Source: Roridomyces roridus (lineage: Eukaryota > Basidiomycota > Agaricomycetes > Agaricales > Mycenaceae). Taken from it: a DNA stretch of 64,000 bases. The notes beneath the pieces are model-generated. The model saw only the letters and a list, made by a program, of their open reading frames with translations. It did no database searches and was not told the DNA's origin. How positions within the stretch are numbered: position 1 is the first letter of the stretch; every line of letters starts with the position of its first letter. Made by a program: the position numbers and the translations under genes. The DNA is taken from NCBI GenBank assembly GCA_029378245.1, contig JARKIF010000045.1, positions 248,001-312,000 on the forward strand. The letters are read 5' to 3'. Shown piece after piece: positions 13,001 through 23,378 of this stretch.

Positions 13001-13376
13001 GACACCTGTGTCATTGATGTTGCAGAGGTTGTGCTCTTTTCTTAGTGTCATCTGAAGTTGTGCTTTTGAAAGCTTTTCAACTCACCTGTGTTGACCCTCG
13101 GTGTGGAGTGGTGTTCTTTTTGGCAAAATCACATCCAGTTTTGCTACAGTATACCTGCCATAAATTTCAACCGGTGACGGGTGACGACCAAAATCTAGGG
13201 CCCGGCAGCTCGGAAAAATGTGATTTCCCGTCAATTATTGACGGTATGCGTGATCCGACTGATTCCATCGGTCCATATATGGCAATTTGATCTGATGGCC
13301 GCTCGGTGAACTTCTTATCCCGTGAACTTTTGCGGTGACGCGTGACACCCAGTGAATAAATGGTCGTAATAATACA
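10058..13376. mobile_element. 3.3-kb element with inverted ends and subterminal GGTTGTGTCA arrays
   Basis: The ends are inverted: TACTGTACTATTACGACC at about 10060 and its near-complement at 13362-13379, followed inwards by GTGACGGGTGACGG-like words. A second inverted pair (TATGGCAGGTATA-TGTAGCAAAAC) lies at about 10128 and 13140. Several copies of TGACACAACC cluster at 10270-10450, and the reverse complement GGTTGTGTCA clusters at 12850-13080, the usual layout of transposase-binding subterminal repeats. The paralogous flank at about 42505-42515 reads TGACGGTAGCG without the insert, and GTA is repeated at both junctions here (10055-10057, 13377-13379), consistent with a short target duplication. 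No transposase frame was recognised, so it is probably non-autonomous. Confidence 0.6.
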
Positions 13377-14593
13377 GTAGCGGGAAGACTCAAGAGCAGC
13401 CGGATCATCTCACGGGCACGCCTTGGTCTTGAGCACCACCAATTCCGAGAGCCAGCAAGGACAGTCTTTCCGGCGGCCCGACCCGATTTTGAACCGTTGT
13501 TGCCCTCGGGAGACATCGACCGTCTCCGAGTCAATGTCGCGTGCGAGCCTCGCCTACGCGTTACAATGCCGGTGAGCGCCTTGTCACGATGAATGGCACG
13601 AGGTCTCAGGGCGTCTTTGGATCGTGCGTAGCAAGAATCATCGCTGCCCTTGGGCTTTTGCACGTACATCCTACTTCCTAGTCAGCCACTCCTCGCCACG
13701 GCCCACCACCATGCACCTGGGAAAACTTATCCGCAAATTGATCCACCGACTCTCCGGGTCTCTACACCTGCGACGCCGCGCCAGCCACCCGAGTTCTCCC
13801 GCCAATGACGACCCAGGATCAACTTCGAACTGCATCTCACATGCAGATATAGGTGGTATCAAGAACCTGCTTTTGAGGGCCATTGCAGGTGCATGGCAAT
13901 CCGAGTCTGTAGGTTGAGCCTGGTGAAGTCTGTGATTCCCGTGGCCACAAGAAGTTGGGGATGATAACAGGAGGTGTTGCTTCTTCTTCGTACTACTTAG
14001 GCATTCGCACTGACAAAGTGAGGTGAGATGACGGGTCACGGCCCACGGGTGACAATGAGTCCCGGGGGATGGTTTACAAGCCAGATGCGAAAAAGATGCT
14101 AGAAAGGCGGTATTTCCTCCGCACACCACGAGAGAGGATGGGTACAAGTCACTATATTTACTGTCCGTCGTCCAAAGGGCCGTTGTAAGTGAGCTGAAAA
14201 CTTGCTGAAAACCAAGAAATTGGGTGAGATGCTAAGGAGAGAGACACAGGAGACGCACGCCAGGCCTACATACGTGAGACGAGGGAGTTGGAATGGGCTG
14301 TTGAAACAGTCGATGCGTGGCGGTGGGAACCCGAAGCTGGTGGAAAACCAAGAAAACAAGAGGCGTGCCTGTCAACGGAACTGTCGTCGGCTGTCAAACA
14401 GACCTCCGGTCCCGTTCCGCGTCCGACTCGCCGTCGGCAGAGATGTTAATGACACGGAGGCCGGCAGAAGTGAGCAGGCATAATAGTAATTGACTAAGAG
14501 CAACCAAATGGAGCCAGAACACCGCCAAAATTACCTTATAAGGAAGTTGTAAGAGGCAAACAACCAGGGCTCAAAGATGTCATCGGTAAAAAT

Positions 14594-14903
14594 TAAGGTT
14601 CACCAGGGGTAGAGGTCTACCTCCAAAGGTCAGAGGTAAGGTCAACGGAGGTAAGGGTAGAGGTCAACCCCATGCTCGACCTCTCATTTGTAAATGTAGG
14701 CTTTTGGGGCTGGTGACCAACCCATGGGTGAGTACAAGCCTGGAAAGGCCTAATTAACACAATATCTAAGAATTTTTAGCCCCCAGGCTCTTGCCAAGGC
14801 CTAAACCTCTGACTGTACCTCTGACCTTTGGAGGTAAGGGTAGAGGAGGTAGGGGTGGAGGTCAGGCCATTCCTACCTCTACCTCTACCCCTGGGGAACC
14901 TTA
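14594..14903. mobile_element. 310-bp MITE with 8-bp target duplication
   Basis: The termini are TAAGGTTCACCAGGGGTAGA and the inverted TAAGGTTCCCCAGGGGTAGA. The 8-bp word GTAAAAAT flanks both ends (14586-14593 and 14904-14911). The interior is rich in AGGTAGAGGTC-type short repeats in both orientations and has no open frame. An 8-bp duplication points to the hAT superfamily. It lies in the insert that separates the first exon of gene A from its body. Confidence 0.8.
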
Positions 14904-15629
14904 GTAAAAATTGGACCCCCACTTTGGCGGGAAACGGGCCGATAAGACCGAGCTTAAAAATAAATTTTCAAGACTCGGAACAAGCAGGATGGAGAAGCGC
15001 AAGCATCCCGCACCCACACTGGACGCAACGCCGTGAAATTCGTTCTCGAAACGCTGAGCAAGGTCTCGGACAACATTCCCCTCGGCAGTGTTGTAAACAG
15101 TGTCATCGACCCGCTCTTGGACGTCGCTGACCGGATCGAGGTGCGTACGTGTTGTGGGGGTGTCGTGAATTCCTGGGATCTTCATGGGACATTTAGGAAA
15201 CCGAAGCGAACCGCGAAGGATTGGTTCAGTTGGCGGCGAGGATCGGACGACTTCTTCACATCATTGGGGAGAAGAGATCTACTCCGTTTGAAGAGGAATC
15301 TGCGTCGGTTGTTGAGGATGTCTTGCGCAAGTCCGTATCTCAGCTTGCCATATGAACATCGATTTACATCTTACCGACCCGCGCAGGGAGCTCCAATCCA
15401 TTGCAGCCGATCTCAACGCAGCGCGCTCTCAAGGAAAGATTCAACAATTCTTCAACAGCAGGGATACCGCTGGTTCGCTCGCGGCGCACAACGACACCCT
15501 TGCACGCCTCATTTTCGAGTTTAGTGTACGCACTTGCTTGGAGCGTATCTACTTGAACACTGATTGGGAGGATTCTGCAGCTCGAGAAAATGCAAGATGT
15601 CCAAAAGTCTTTGAAGGTGATCGAAGAGA

Positions 15630-17574
15630 AGCGCTATACGGTAGGCCGGAAGGCCAAGGATGAAATTTGAATTGTGGCATCGGACATCGGCAGAGTTCGG
15701 CTCAGTTTCGGTTATCCCATCACGGTCTGGACCCCGACACGACCACACGCACACCGTGACGGGTCGCGTCAGGTTGTCCTCGTCGCCGTCTCTCTATTGG
15801 ACTGTAAAAGTGCGGGATAAAGATAGCATTTTCAAATGATTGTCAGCTCGGAGCACATGTATTTTTCAAAGCCTCTCTAGTGTCTACCGAAGAAGTGAAA
15901 GCATACGAGTATATGTATCCCAGCCAGACGATATAGTCAGCTTTGGCTTTCCCAATTGATCATAGACACCAGCTGCCCGAACATCAAACTCCTCAGGCAC
16001 CCATCTCATGCATTCTTCCCGCGTTTTGGGCAGCATAGCGCGAAGCTCGTCTACCACCTCCTTCGTAACTTCAGCTCCAGCACGTTGCAGACCAAAGTTA
16101 GTGGGATTGTGGAAAACCTCTCTCGGAGAGACACCCGATGGCAGGCACTTCTCTTTCTTGTTTCGAGTCTTGTGGTGATTCCAGTACTTGACAAAGTTGT
16201 CCATGGCTGTCTTGACAATCTTGGACCACAGCCATTGGAACAACAGACTGCCAAAAGAGGTGTAAAGAGACCAAAGTATATTATTGGGCAGGAACATACA
16301 TGTCAAGCTCGAGACCAATGTTGATCAGATTCTCACTCTTGCCTGAAAGGATTGTTGCCTTGAGATCGTGGCCGGTGAACTGGAGAAAGTAGCTCCAGAT
16401 GAATTCGATCGGAAGGTTATCCGTGCTCTTGAGGGCGACGACGCCGGGGGCGGGACCTGGGATGAATTTGGCACTGAAATATGGATTAGTTGAAGCAAAA
16501 TAAGTAGCCTGTGGGTGCGCACCGAAGAAAATCATGCAAATCTTTCATATATTTGGTCTCCGTACCACCGTCAACAGTAAGTTGCACAGGCATCCCTGTG
16601 AGAGAGAAAATGTAATGACAACAAGTTTGAGTAAGGGTAGAAAGCCACTTACATCCCATCTTCTCGACAAGGTCAAGATATAGGTGCCCACACGTAATAC
16701 CACAGCGAGCGTTCGGTACCACCTCCATCAAGACTATGAATCCACTGCCGTGGCATCGACCACCGTAGACAGGTCGTGTCGGCAACAAAGCTTTCGACAT
16801 CCTGTTTGATTTGACCACTCACACTCCCGATGGGTAAGACTTGATTCAACTAATACCACGTCCTACTGAACCTGCATCTGCCCCACAGAGCAAGTGGTGT
16901 CAGTGATCATGGTCAACAAGGGCTCCGGGAGTTTATCAAACAACATGAATGTGTTGCTCGTTGCGAGAAGCTTGGCTTGGGGGAACTTGAGAGTCCTGAG
17001 ATGCCGAACGAAGAGGGGGAACAGTAGTTTTTAAAATCCCGTCCTTTGGACTCTTTTAGGCTGGGTGCCAATTGAAAGAGTCTATGTGTGTCTCCGGAAA
17101 CTGCTGAAAATCTGTGCATCATACCGGGGAGCTCCACCCGGTATGTATCGTGGTGGGCGAATACTGCCAAAAAAAAAGAAACCCCCTGAATGGATCAAAC
17201 ACTGTTAAAGTCACAAAGAGGCTAACGGGCAGCTACCGGTAGACCATTATACCAATACAGAGAATGAATGGCCTTCCGGCCTACCGTAGATCCGGAGTGT
17301 GAGTGGTCAATTTCACTTCTTCGGTAGATACTAGAGAGGCTTTGAAAAATACATGTCCAATTGGTGGAAAATGCTGTCTTTATCCATCGAGAGACGACGA
17401 CGACGACGATGACAATGACGAGCTCACGCGACGCGTCACGGTCCCAGTGGAGGTGCATGTGGTCGTGTCGGGGCCCAGACCGTGATGGGATAGCCGAAGC
17501 CTAGCCGAACTCAGCCGATGTCCGATGCCACAATTCAAAATTCATCCTTGGCCTTCCGGCCTACGGTAAGCGCT
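15630..17574. mobile_element. 1.9-kb TIR element carrying an integrase-like gene
   Basis: Long imperfect terminal inverted repeats of roughly 170-190 bp, beginning AGCGCT-TAC-GTAGGCCGG, bound this insert. The AGCGCT tips are self-complementary, so the target duplication cannot be fixed (0-3 bp). Comparison with copy B (codons for Lys-Leu at 41240-41250) defines the empty site GAGA/AGCTCC precisely. It contains a minus-strand integrase-like gene. I cannot name the superfamily from sequence alone. Confidence 0.75.
15884..16818 (-). CDS. Integrase-core-like protein, partial, inside TIR element
   Basis: Several minus-strand frames, interrupted by what look like short introns, together match a DDE integrase-like protein family that is widespread in agaricomycetes. 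In order: an N-terminal part (VYGGRCHGSGFIVLME); a catalytic-like segment (GMPVQLTVDGGTETKYM) with the Asp-Gly-Gly-Thr-Glu core; DNLPIEFIWSYFLQFTGHDL; then WLWSKIVKTAMDNFVKYWN, LPSGVSPREVF and LPKTREECMRWVPEEFD. The order is that of an integrase core with its C-terminal region, but the N terminus before 16818 is missing or decayed, so activity is doubtful. It could be the element's transposase or a passenger. Confidence 0.55.
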
Positions 17575-18731
17575 AGCTCCAAACCTCGGCGCAGAATGGG
17601 AATATTGACGACGTCCGCCCGGAGCTCTTCGGTAAGTCTCTTACCAGTCGTACCCTCCTCGTCAATAAATCTTTCAACTCGAAGGTGGCAAGAGCGGCAA
17701 CGGTGGTCCGAGCGACGACGTCGGTGGGGATGGCGGTCTCGGCCAGGGAACACGGCTGCCGATCGAAGACATCAATGGATTCAAGCGGATTTTTGGTACG
17801 TGAGGACAGTTTATCTCCCAAACCAACTAATGTTCCTTTCAGGTGGGATTGGAGGCGAAGGAGGATTTGGGCCTAACAAAGGCGGTATCGACGGGGAGGG
17901 GCAAGCAACACAATTCGGAAGCCGGCTTCTCCCTGCCTCTTGCAAGGGCCTGCCTAGCCTACCCATGGTGGAATTTTGCCTTGCATACGATCTGGATGAG
18001 GATGTCCTTAAACGGCTGAGAGAGCAGGGGTTCAAGATGTCTGGGGCGCTGTATGGGCTGAAGGATGAAGATTTGATGAAAGTCGGGTTCAAGCTGGGGC
18101 ATGTTGCGGAGGTGAAGCGGGCGCTGAGGGAGTTTGTGGACGCAGCGGAGGCGGGATCTCAGAGAGCGGGTTGAGTCCGGCGTATGCGTTACGATTTAGG
18201 ACTCATCCTTTAGGACCGGCGGTGACTTTCGGTTGAAATGTGTGCATGCGGCTATTTCCTTGACAGTCGGCATTTTGAACTTCAACTTCAAAGAAGTTCC
18301 ATCCCATCCGCCAGATCCGACAACAAGGGAGCTGCTCACCCTGCCTAGGAAAAACCTCAAAGTCAATGCTGTTCGATCTGGTTTCTTTCATCTGGCACCG
18401 ACGCTACCGGCACCATGTGGTTGGGATTCCTTGATAGGGTATCGTGGGCCTCTTGAATCTTGCATTTAACTGCTCATAATTTCAGGACGGCAACAAATAT
18501 TCACTCAACTGTCATTCACAGTCCAAGTTGCCAAGGGTTATTGCAGACTGCGAGTATTTTTCTTCTTGAGACAATACCGGCTGTCGAAGAATACAACGAC
18601 AATACCGACTGTCTGAATACAAGCGCGCGACCCAAATATATGCTGCATGGTACTGGACAATAGGAGATAGCACTTGAGAGCCTCGTGTACCTATAAGTAC
18701 CACCAAGCGAGCGCGATATACCAGCGCTACA

Positions 18732-19327
18732 ATGCTATCAATTTCAGTCGCCGGTACGTCTTGCGTCCCCACACCCACATCTTCTGCTCCCGGCCGTCCT
18801 AGGAGGAATAGGTGGTGCAGGCGGAGTCAGTCCCAAAATAGGGGGGGAAAGGTGTGATGCCGGAGGGGCGCAGGTCGATTCTGAGGCTGCCAAACTGACA
18901 CAGAATCTGGCCCTGGTCGGTACGTACAACATATGTTCACCTCGAGTTCAAGTAGTTGAATTGGGTTCCAGGTGGAACAGCCGGTGCCGGTGGCCAAGGA
19001 GGAGACCAGGGCGGCGACGGAGGATACGGCAACACCGCTGCCCTACTGCTGCCGCTCCTCACTGCGGAAGACATCCACTTGTTGCCACCACGCCTGGCCC
19101 TCAAGGAATTTTGCGACAACTGCGGGCTGGAGGATGTATATCTAAAGCTCAATGCCCAAGGATATAGAAGGGTCGCTGCCGTGGCAGTCGCTTCTCCGCA
19201 GAAGCTGATGGATGCATGCAAGTTGAGAGAGGGTGATATTGACGAGTTGAAGGTCGAGATGCAGGCGTTGATCGGGAGCAGGAATGTGCCGATAGTCCAG
19301 GCCAGTGTGACTATAGATCTGCCTTGA
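18732..19327 (+). CDS. Gly-rich / SAM-like small protein A
   Basis: Three exons are proposed: a short first exon (MLSISVAG), a Gly-rich exon (GIGGAGGVSPKIGG..., then a short helix EAAKLTQNLALVG), and a last exon beginning GTAGAGGQGGDQGGDGG that ends at 19327. Both Gly-rich exons are entered in phase 1. The last exon carries a helical domain (LKEFCDNCGLEDVYLKL, KLREGDIDELKVEMQAL) related in layout to the SAM-like end of the neighbouring four-helix gene. There is no catalytic motif or membrane segment, so an adaptor role is the simplest guess. It lies 0.56 kb downstream of the broken four-helix gene on the same strand, as in copy B. Confidence 0.7.
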
Positions 19328-19479
19328 ACGTTTGTAAATTCAATGGGTCCGGACATATTACTGAGCGACATCAATATGGTGAACAGTTGGATCCAGAAAG
19401 CACCGATGTGGGACGGGGGAATTATGGAGATGTCGTTGCTGAGTGAACAGGTAAATCCAATGAGTAAATTGTAAGGTGA

Positions 19480-19740
19480 TTTATTAAGTAGATACAGGCG
19501 AAGGGGCCCGAGGATGCTTGATGAACAGACAAGCCCTTCAAGCGCGTCTACCGAACGCACGCCGTACGATGCCCCAAAAGGCGGTCTTCCCTGCTTCTTC
19601 GAGTCGGGATCGTCCTTCGTCCAAGCGCCAGGAGTATCGCTCCCCTTGATGCCCCACGCTGTGGTGGGTGCGATGCGTCGGAAGACCATCCTGTCTCCGA
19701 CCTTGTCCGCTACCGCCAAATTCGTGGAAAATCAAGACTA
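19480..19740 (-). pseudogene. C-terminal fragment of F-box-like protein
   Basis: The minus strand encodes KVGDRMVFRRIAPTTAWGI and, after a one-base frame change, FWGIVRRAFGRRA, matching the C terminus of the intact gene at 34480-35484 (KVGDRMVFRRIAPTAEWGI, FWRIVRRAFRRRA). Everything upstream of this piece is missing. The corresponding place in copy B (38440-38760) instead keeps an N-terminal piece, so a full copy once lay between the SAM-like and PIG-F genes. Confidence 0.75.
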
Positions 19741-19941
19741 GTACTGTTGGAGGATAGGATCCAGGAGTTCGGACATGAAGATCGAGGAGCTCCTCGAGTT
19801 GTCTTGGAGGGACGCTGACCGAGCGGAGCTGATGGCGGTGAGTGTCAGGATCAACGACGACGGCGCACCAAACACCTTCCTCCTCTCCCCAACCTCTCCC
19901 ATTCTTTCAATCCACTCCCTTCATTCTACTCCCTCTTTTTC

Positions 19942-20948
19942 ATGGGCAAAAAATCCAAGACGAAACCCGCGGTCGTCGCCCAACAAAACAGCAGTCCCGC
20001 AGTGCCACCCGACTTTTTCCCATTTGCACGCTACACGTCCATCGTCGGTGTCCACACCACTCTACTCGGCTTCACAGCCCTCTTCCTACCGCGTACAACC
20101 GATGTACCGATTCTCGAGTTTCTCAAGCCCACCATCGACGAAAGCCTGCTCACTTCGCGTGACCGACCACAACATCCGTTCCTCGACGCTCTGACGCAGA
20201 GTCCCGTAGCAACGCTGGCATGGATCTGCATTGGCGCGGTGGTGCTTCAAAGGTGGTGGGGAGGCTGGGTGCGAAGCTGGTCGATTGACTTGGCGCTCCA
20301 GAGTGCTGGTATTCAGCGTGCTGCAGACTCGCCCAAGCTGGCGGTGCGTGCTCTCTTCTTCATTACTAAACGACGCTAAAGTACTTTACAGCACTTGGGA
20401 AGTGCCGGGCTGACGACAGCCGTCTTCTCTGCTCTTTTTTACACTGTCATCGTCCTCCTGGGCGCCCCACTCCTCACACATATTCCGCAAACTGCACTTC
20501 TCGCCGTCCTTCTCGCACTCCTCGTCGTCTTTCCTCCTGCCTACACATATGGTGTACCCATGACGGCCGAGACGTCCACAGTCTGGGTTCGCATCTTTGT
20601 CGAATTCACGTACGTCTTGTCCTTCAGCTCACCGACTACATTCTGACTTTGCCCAGTATCCGAACGCCAATTGAGCGCGCGCTGCTCTACTCAGCCGTTG
20701 GTACGCTCGTCGGTGCATGGCTTGGAACCATCCCCATAGCTTTAGACTGGGATCGTCCGTGGCAGGTGCGTCGCGTGCCCTCCTTAGGTTCTCAAACTAA
20801 CCGGTTGTAGGCCTGGCCCCTCACCCCTGCGTTTGGCGCCATCCTTGGCTACATATTGGCCTCCCTCGGCGCTCTTACCGTCACCGCCATACATTTTTCC
20901 GCTACCGAGCACCTACGCTCTCTGTCTGCAAAGATAAAGACGAATTGA
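19942..20948 (+). CDS. GPI11: PIG-F / Gpi11-like GPI-anchor synthesis protein (copy A)
   Basis: This family is a multi-pass ER membrane protein that stabilises GPI-ethanolamine phosphate transferases late in GPI-anchor synthesis. Exons 19942-20343, 20392-20609, 20657-20765 and 20811-20948 give 288 residues with all junctions canonical. Hydrophobic segments are seen around ARYTSIVGVHTTLLGFTALF, SPVATLAWICIGAVVL, AVFSALFYTVIVLLGAPLL and LLAVLLALLVVFPPAY. The family hallmark [23 protein letters not shown] spans the last intron. This is the only one of the three copies in the window with an undamaged frame and all splice sites, and so the best candidate for the working gene. Confidence 0.88.
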
Positions 20949-21492
20949 CCCGCCCATGGAGGAACGATCTCGCCCGTCAAGAACGGTGCGTCTCGGCTTG
21001 CTCGTTCAGCTGCATATCTGGGAAAAGGTCCGCGCTCAGTCGCGTGTACCGCCACGTGGCAGAGGCGCTCATGACCCCGCGGCTCATGACCCCACCGGGG
21101 CCCATGTCGGGACTTGTTATTTTTTCTCTGCATCGGATTCGCTGTACCTTTGCAATGCGAATTGATTGTTGTTACCTTCCGGACTCTATCACAAGCTCCT
21201 TCGTCTTTATCTTCCACTCAGCTCAATTCAATGCAGATAAAGATGCTTCCGGCGCACGAGCTCTGCGGTGTTGGCCGCCGTCTGCAGCACATGTGGAAGG
21301 CGCTGCTGGTATCTGATGGTTGTGACTATTCCGGGACACCGCTTAGCCCGAGCATGCTCTGATGTCTCCTGGTCTCCACCTTTCACACATCTCTTCTCAC
21401 CGGGGGAGTTCTTATTCGTCGGCACATGGATGGGACGATGGGATAGCGCGACGTTTCGGACTCGCCCTCGACTCGGACCTCTGCTGTAGACC
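20949..21492. other. Intergenic, nothing recognised
   Basis: No coherent frame, RNA gene or repeat was seen. It would hold the 3' UTR of PIG-F A and the promoter of the Ser/Thr-rich membrane protein. Confidence 0.4.
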
Positions 21493-23291
21493 ATGTCTTA
21501 TGACGCACAGCGCAGTCCGATTCGCCGCGTAGACAGCGATAGCGCTGCCTCAAGTGCTTCAAGAAGACTCGGAGCTGGTACCTCGTACGTTTCTGGGCTC
21601 TCTTCATCGAGTTTGCATTCAAGTTTGGGCAGAGCTGGGTCGAGCGCCTCCGGGTCTATGTGCTTGACTTCTGCGTCCACGTCCACCTCCGGGTCTGCGT
21701 TATCGTCCTCGTCTGTGGGCACTACAGCCCCGTCCACGCTCCCGATACCTTCTGCTACGACCACAGCATCGTCCACTACCTCTGCCATCGTCCCCACCTT
21801 CATTGATAGTCCCGTCTTCAATATGACGATAACGCTGGGCTCCGCCTCGACGGCTGTCATCAACGGGACGACCACGACCTCCGTAGTCGCCCCCGCCCTC
21901 ATTCATAATCCAGTCTTCAATATGACGATCCCCGTATCGACGGCTGTCGGGATCGCGACCGGCACCACCTTGCTCACATCTCCTTCATCGAGCCCCGCAG
22001 CTGTTCCCTCTGCGTTTCCCGGAGTGCTTGATAGCAATCCCTCGGCGACGGAAGGCGGGATAGCCAGCCCGTCATCTGCTTCCCTTTCTGCGAGCGGGCC
22101 CGCCCCTGGATTTCTCGATAGCCCGTTATTCAATGTCACGGCCACGCTGGGCGCGCTTCATACGATTATACATGGAGGTTCGACGTCTGGCTTTGCGAGT
22201 GTACCATCTTCTGCGTCCCAGACGTCGGGCAGGTGCGTATCTTTTCTGGCTGTTCCTGCAATGCCTGCCGCTGACGTTCTCTGTGAATAGCACTGGCAGC
22301 GGATCCTCGTCCTCTTCGAGCGTCCAGACTCGGTGGCCGGCACCCAATCCGCCGAATCCTTCTGAATCCTCAGTGGCCGGAGGTCTATCGCCAGCTGGGA
22401 GTTCTAGCCCTAGCTCAGCGACGAGGGCTAGCGTTCTTCTGCCGTCTTTCACCGCGTCTTCGAGTTCATCGACGACGGCCGCGGGGACGACGACTGCGGA
22501 GACGACAGCTGTGGTTAGTGGCTCGCCGGGAACGGCAGAGCCCACCTCCGGAGCATCGTGAGTTCATGCAATCAAGACTCTAGAAGCCTACTGACTGGAG
22601 CTATACTAGATCCTTGCACCAAGCCGATAATATCGGTCTCGCTGTTGGCCTTACCTCCGTCTTGCTGTTGGGCATTCTGGCTACGGCTTTCGTTTGTTTC
22701 CGACGTCGGAGGAGTAGGAGGTCGCAGGCGCGGAACGTGCATGTCGGTGACGGGGGAATGTGGGTATCGCCGCCTTTGTTGCGAGGCGATGACGGGCCCG
22801 GGATGGATGACCCGTATTCGCCGATTAGCAGGACGAGAAGAGGCTTGGATTCTAGCAGATCAGTTACGCCACCGGATACGGAAACTCCACCGGCTGGAGA
22901 TGTGCATGGGATGGAGGTCGGGGCGCACTATGATGCTGATACGTGGGGTGCGCTACCTCCTTCTCCTACGACGTGGTCAGAGGAGTCGGCGTCAGCGTCT
23001 CGATCCCCAGCCCCCTCGTACCTTCCATCACTGCCACTGCCACTGCCACCAGCAACGCCTGACCGTCGGCCGATTAGCGCCAAGGGATTCATGCGTCGCT
23101 TGAAGGGAGGCCAGGCGTCGCGCGGGCTCATGACGACGCTACATCCCGTGCGCGAATCCGAGTCGCCTGTACCTGAGATGCTGGAGATTAATAGCCGCCC
23201 GCCGAGCTCGGTGGCGGTATTGGAGCCGCAGGCGGTCGAAAGCAATTCGCGTCCGTGGATTCATCGGACGCGGAGTGGTTCTATTCCTTAG
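21493..23291 (+). CDS. Ser/Thr-rich single-pass membrane protein
   Basis: Exons 21493-22232, 22291-22557 and 22610-23291. The first two exons encode a long region dominated by Ser, Thr, Ala and Pro, with three copies of a short motif (DSPVFNMTITLG, HNPVFNMTIPV, DSPLFNVTATLG), a sign of internal duplication and probable O-glycosylation. Exon 3 encodes one transmembrane helix (NIGLAVGLTSVLLLGILATAFVCF, quoted in part) followed by a basic stop-transfer stretch (RRRRSRRSQ) and a Pro/Ser-rich cytoplasmic tail of about 190 residues. This architecture (extracellular mucin-like stalk, one helix, polar tail) is common in basidiomycetes and resembles wall-stress sensors in outline only. No signal peptide is obvious at the chosen start, so the true first exon may lie upstream. 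Confidence 0.72.
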
Positions 23292-23378
23292 TGGGGTATG
23301 TACATCTGCATGTACTCTGCAAGTTGTTTCAAGGAACGATTTATGTATTTGTTAGACGAATGAAATGAATTCATGGTG

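Larger units (their letters stand above)
13711..18174 (+). pseudogene. Four-helix / Gly-rich / SAM-like gene A, broken by insertions
   Basis: This is the paralogue of the intact gene at 40627-42046. The pieces are collinear: the N-terminal exon (MHLGKLIRKLIHRL) at 13711-13861; four-helix segments (FVLETLSKVSDNIPLG, LVQLAARIGRLLHIIGE, FFNSRDTAGSLAAHNDTL) at 14985-15629; then, after the 1.9-kb element, Gly-rich exons at about 17694-17792 and 17844-17930 and the SAM-like end (LREQGFKMSGALYGL, LMKVGFKLGHVAEVKRAL) up to the stop at 18174. The sequence 13862-14984 has no counterpart in copy B and includes a MITE. Between 15629 and 17575 lies the TIR element, inserted in a Lys-Leu stretch. The coding pieces remain similar to copy B and mostly open, so the damage looks fairly recent. 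Confidence 0.8.

Noticed and set aside
17390..17430. Coding Asp-rich repeat
   Set aside because: The GACGACGACGACG run lies in the inner part of the TIR of the 1.9-kb element and is not conserved at the other end as protein.
18937..19719. 260-codon minus-strand frame
   Set aside because: Mostly antisense of the SAM-like A exon; only its first part, the F-box-like fragment, has a real homologue and is annotated as a pseudogene.
21498..21902. 134-codon antisense frame in the Ser/Thr-rich gene
   Set aside because: Low-complexity mirror of the Ser/Thr codons on the coding strand.
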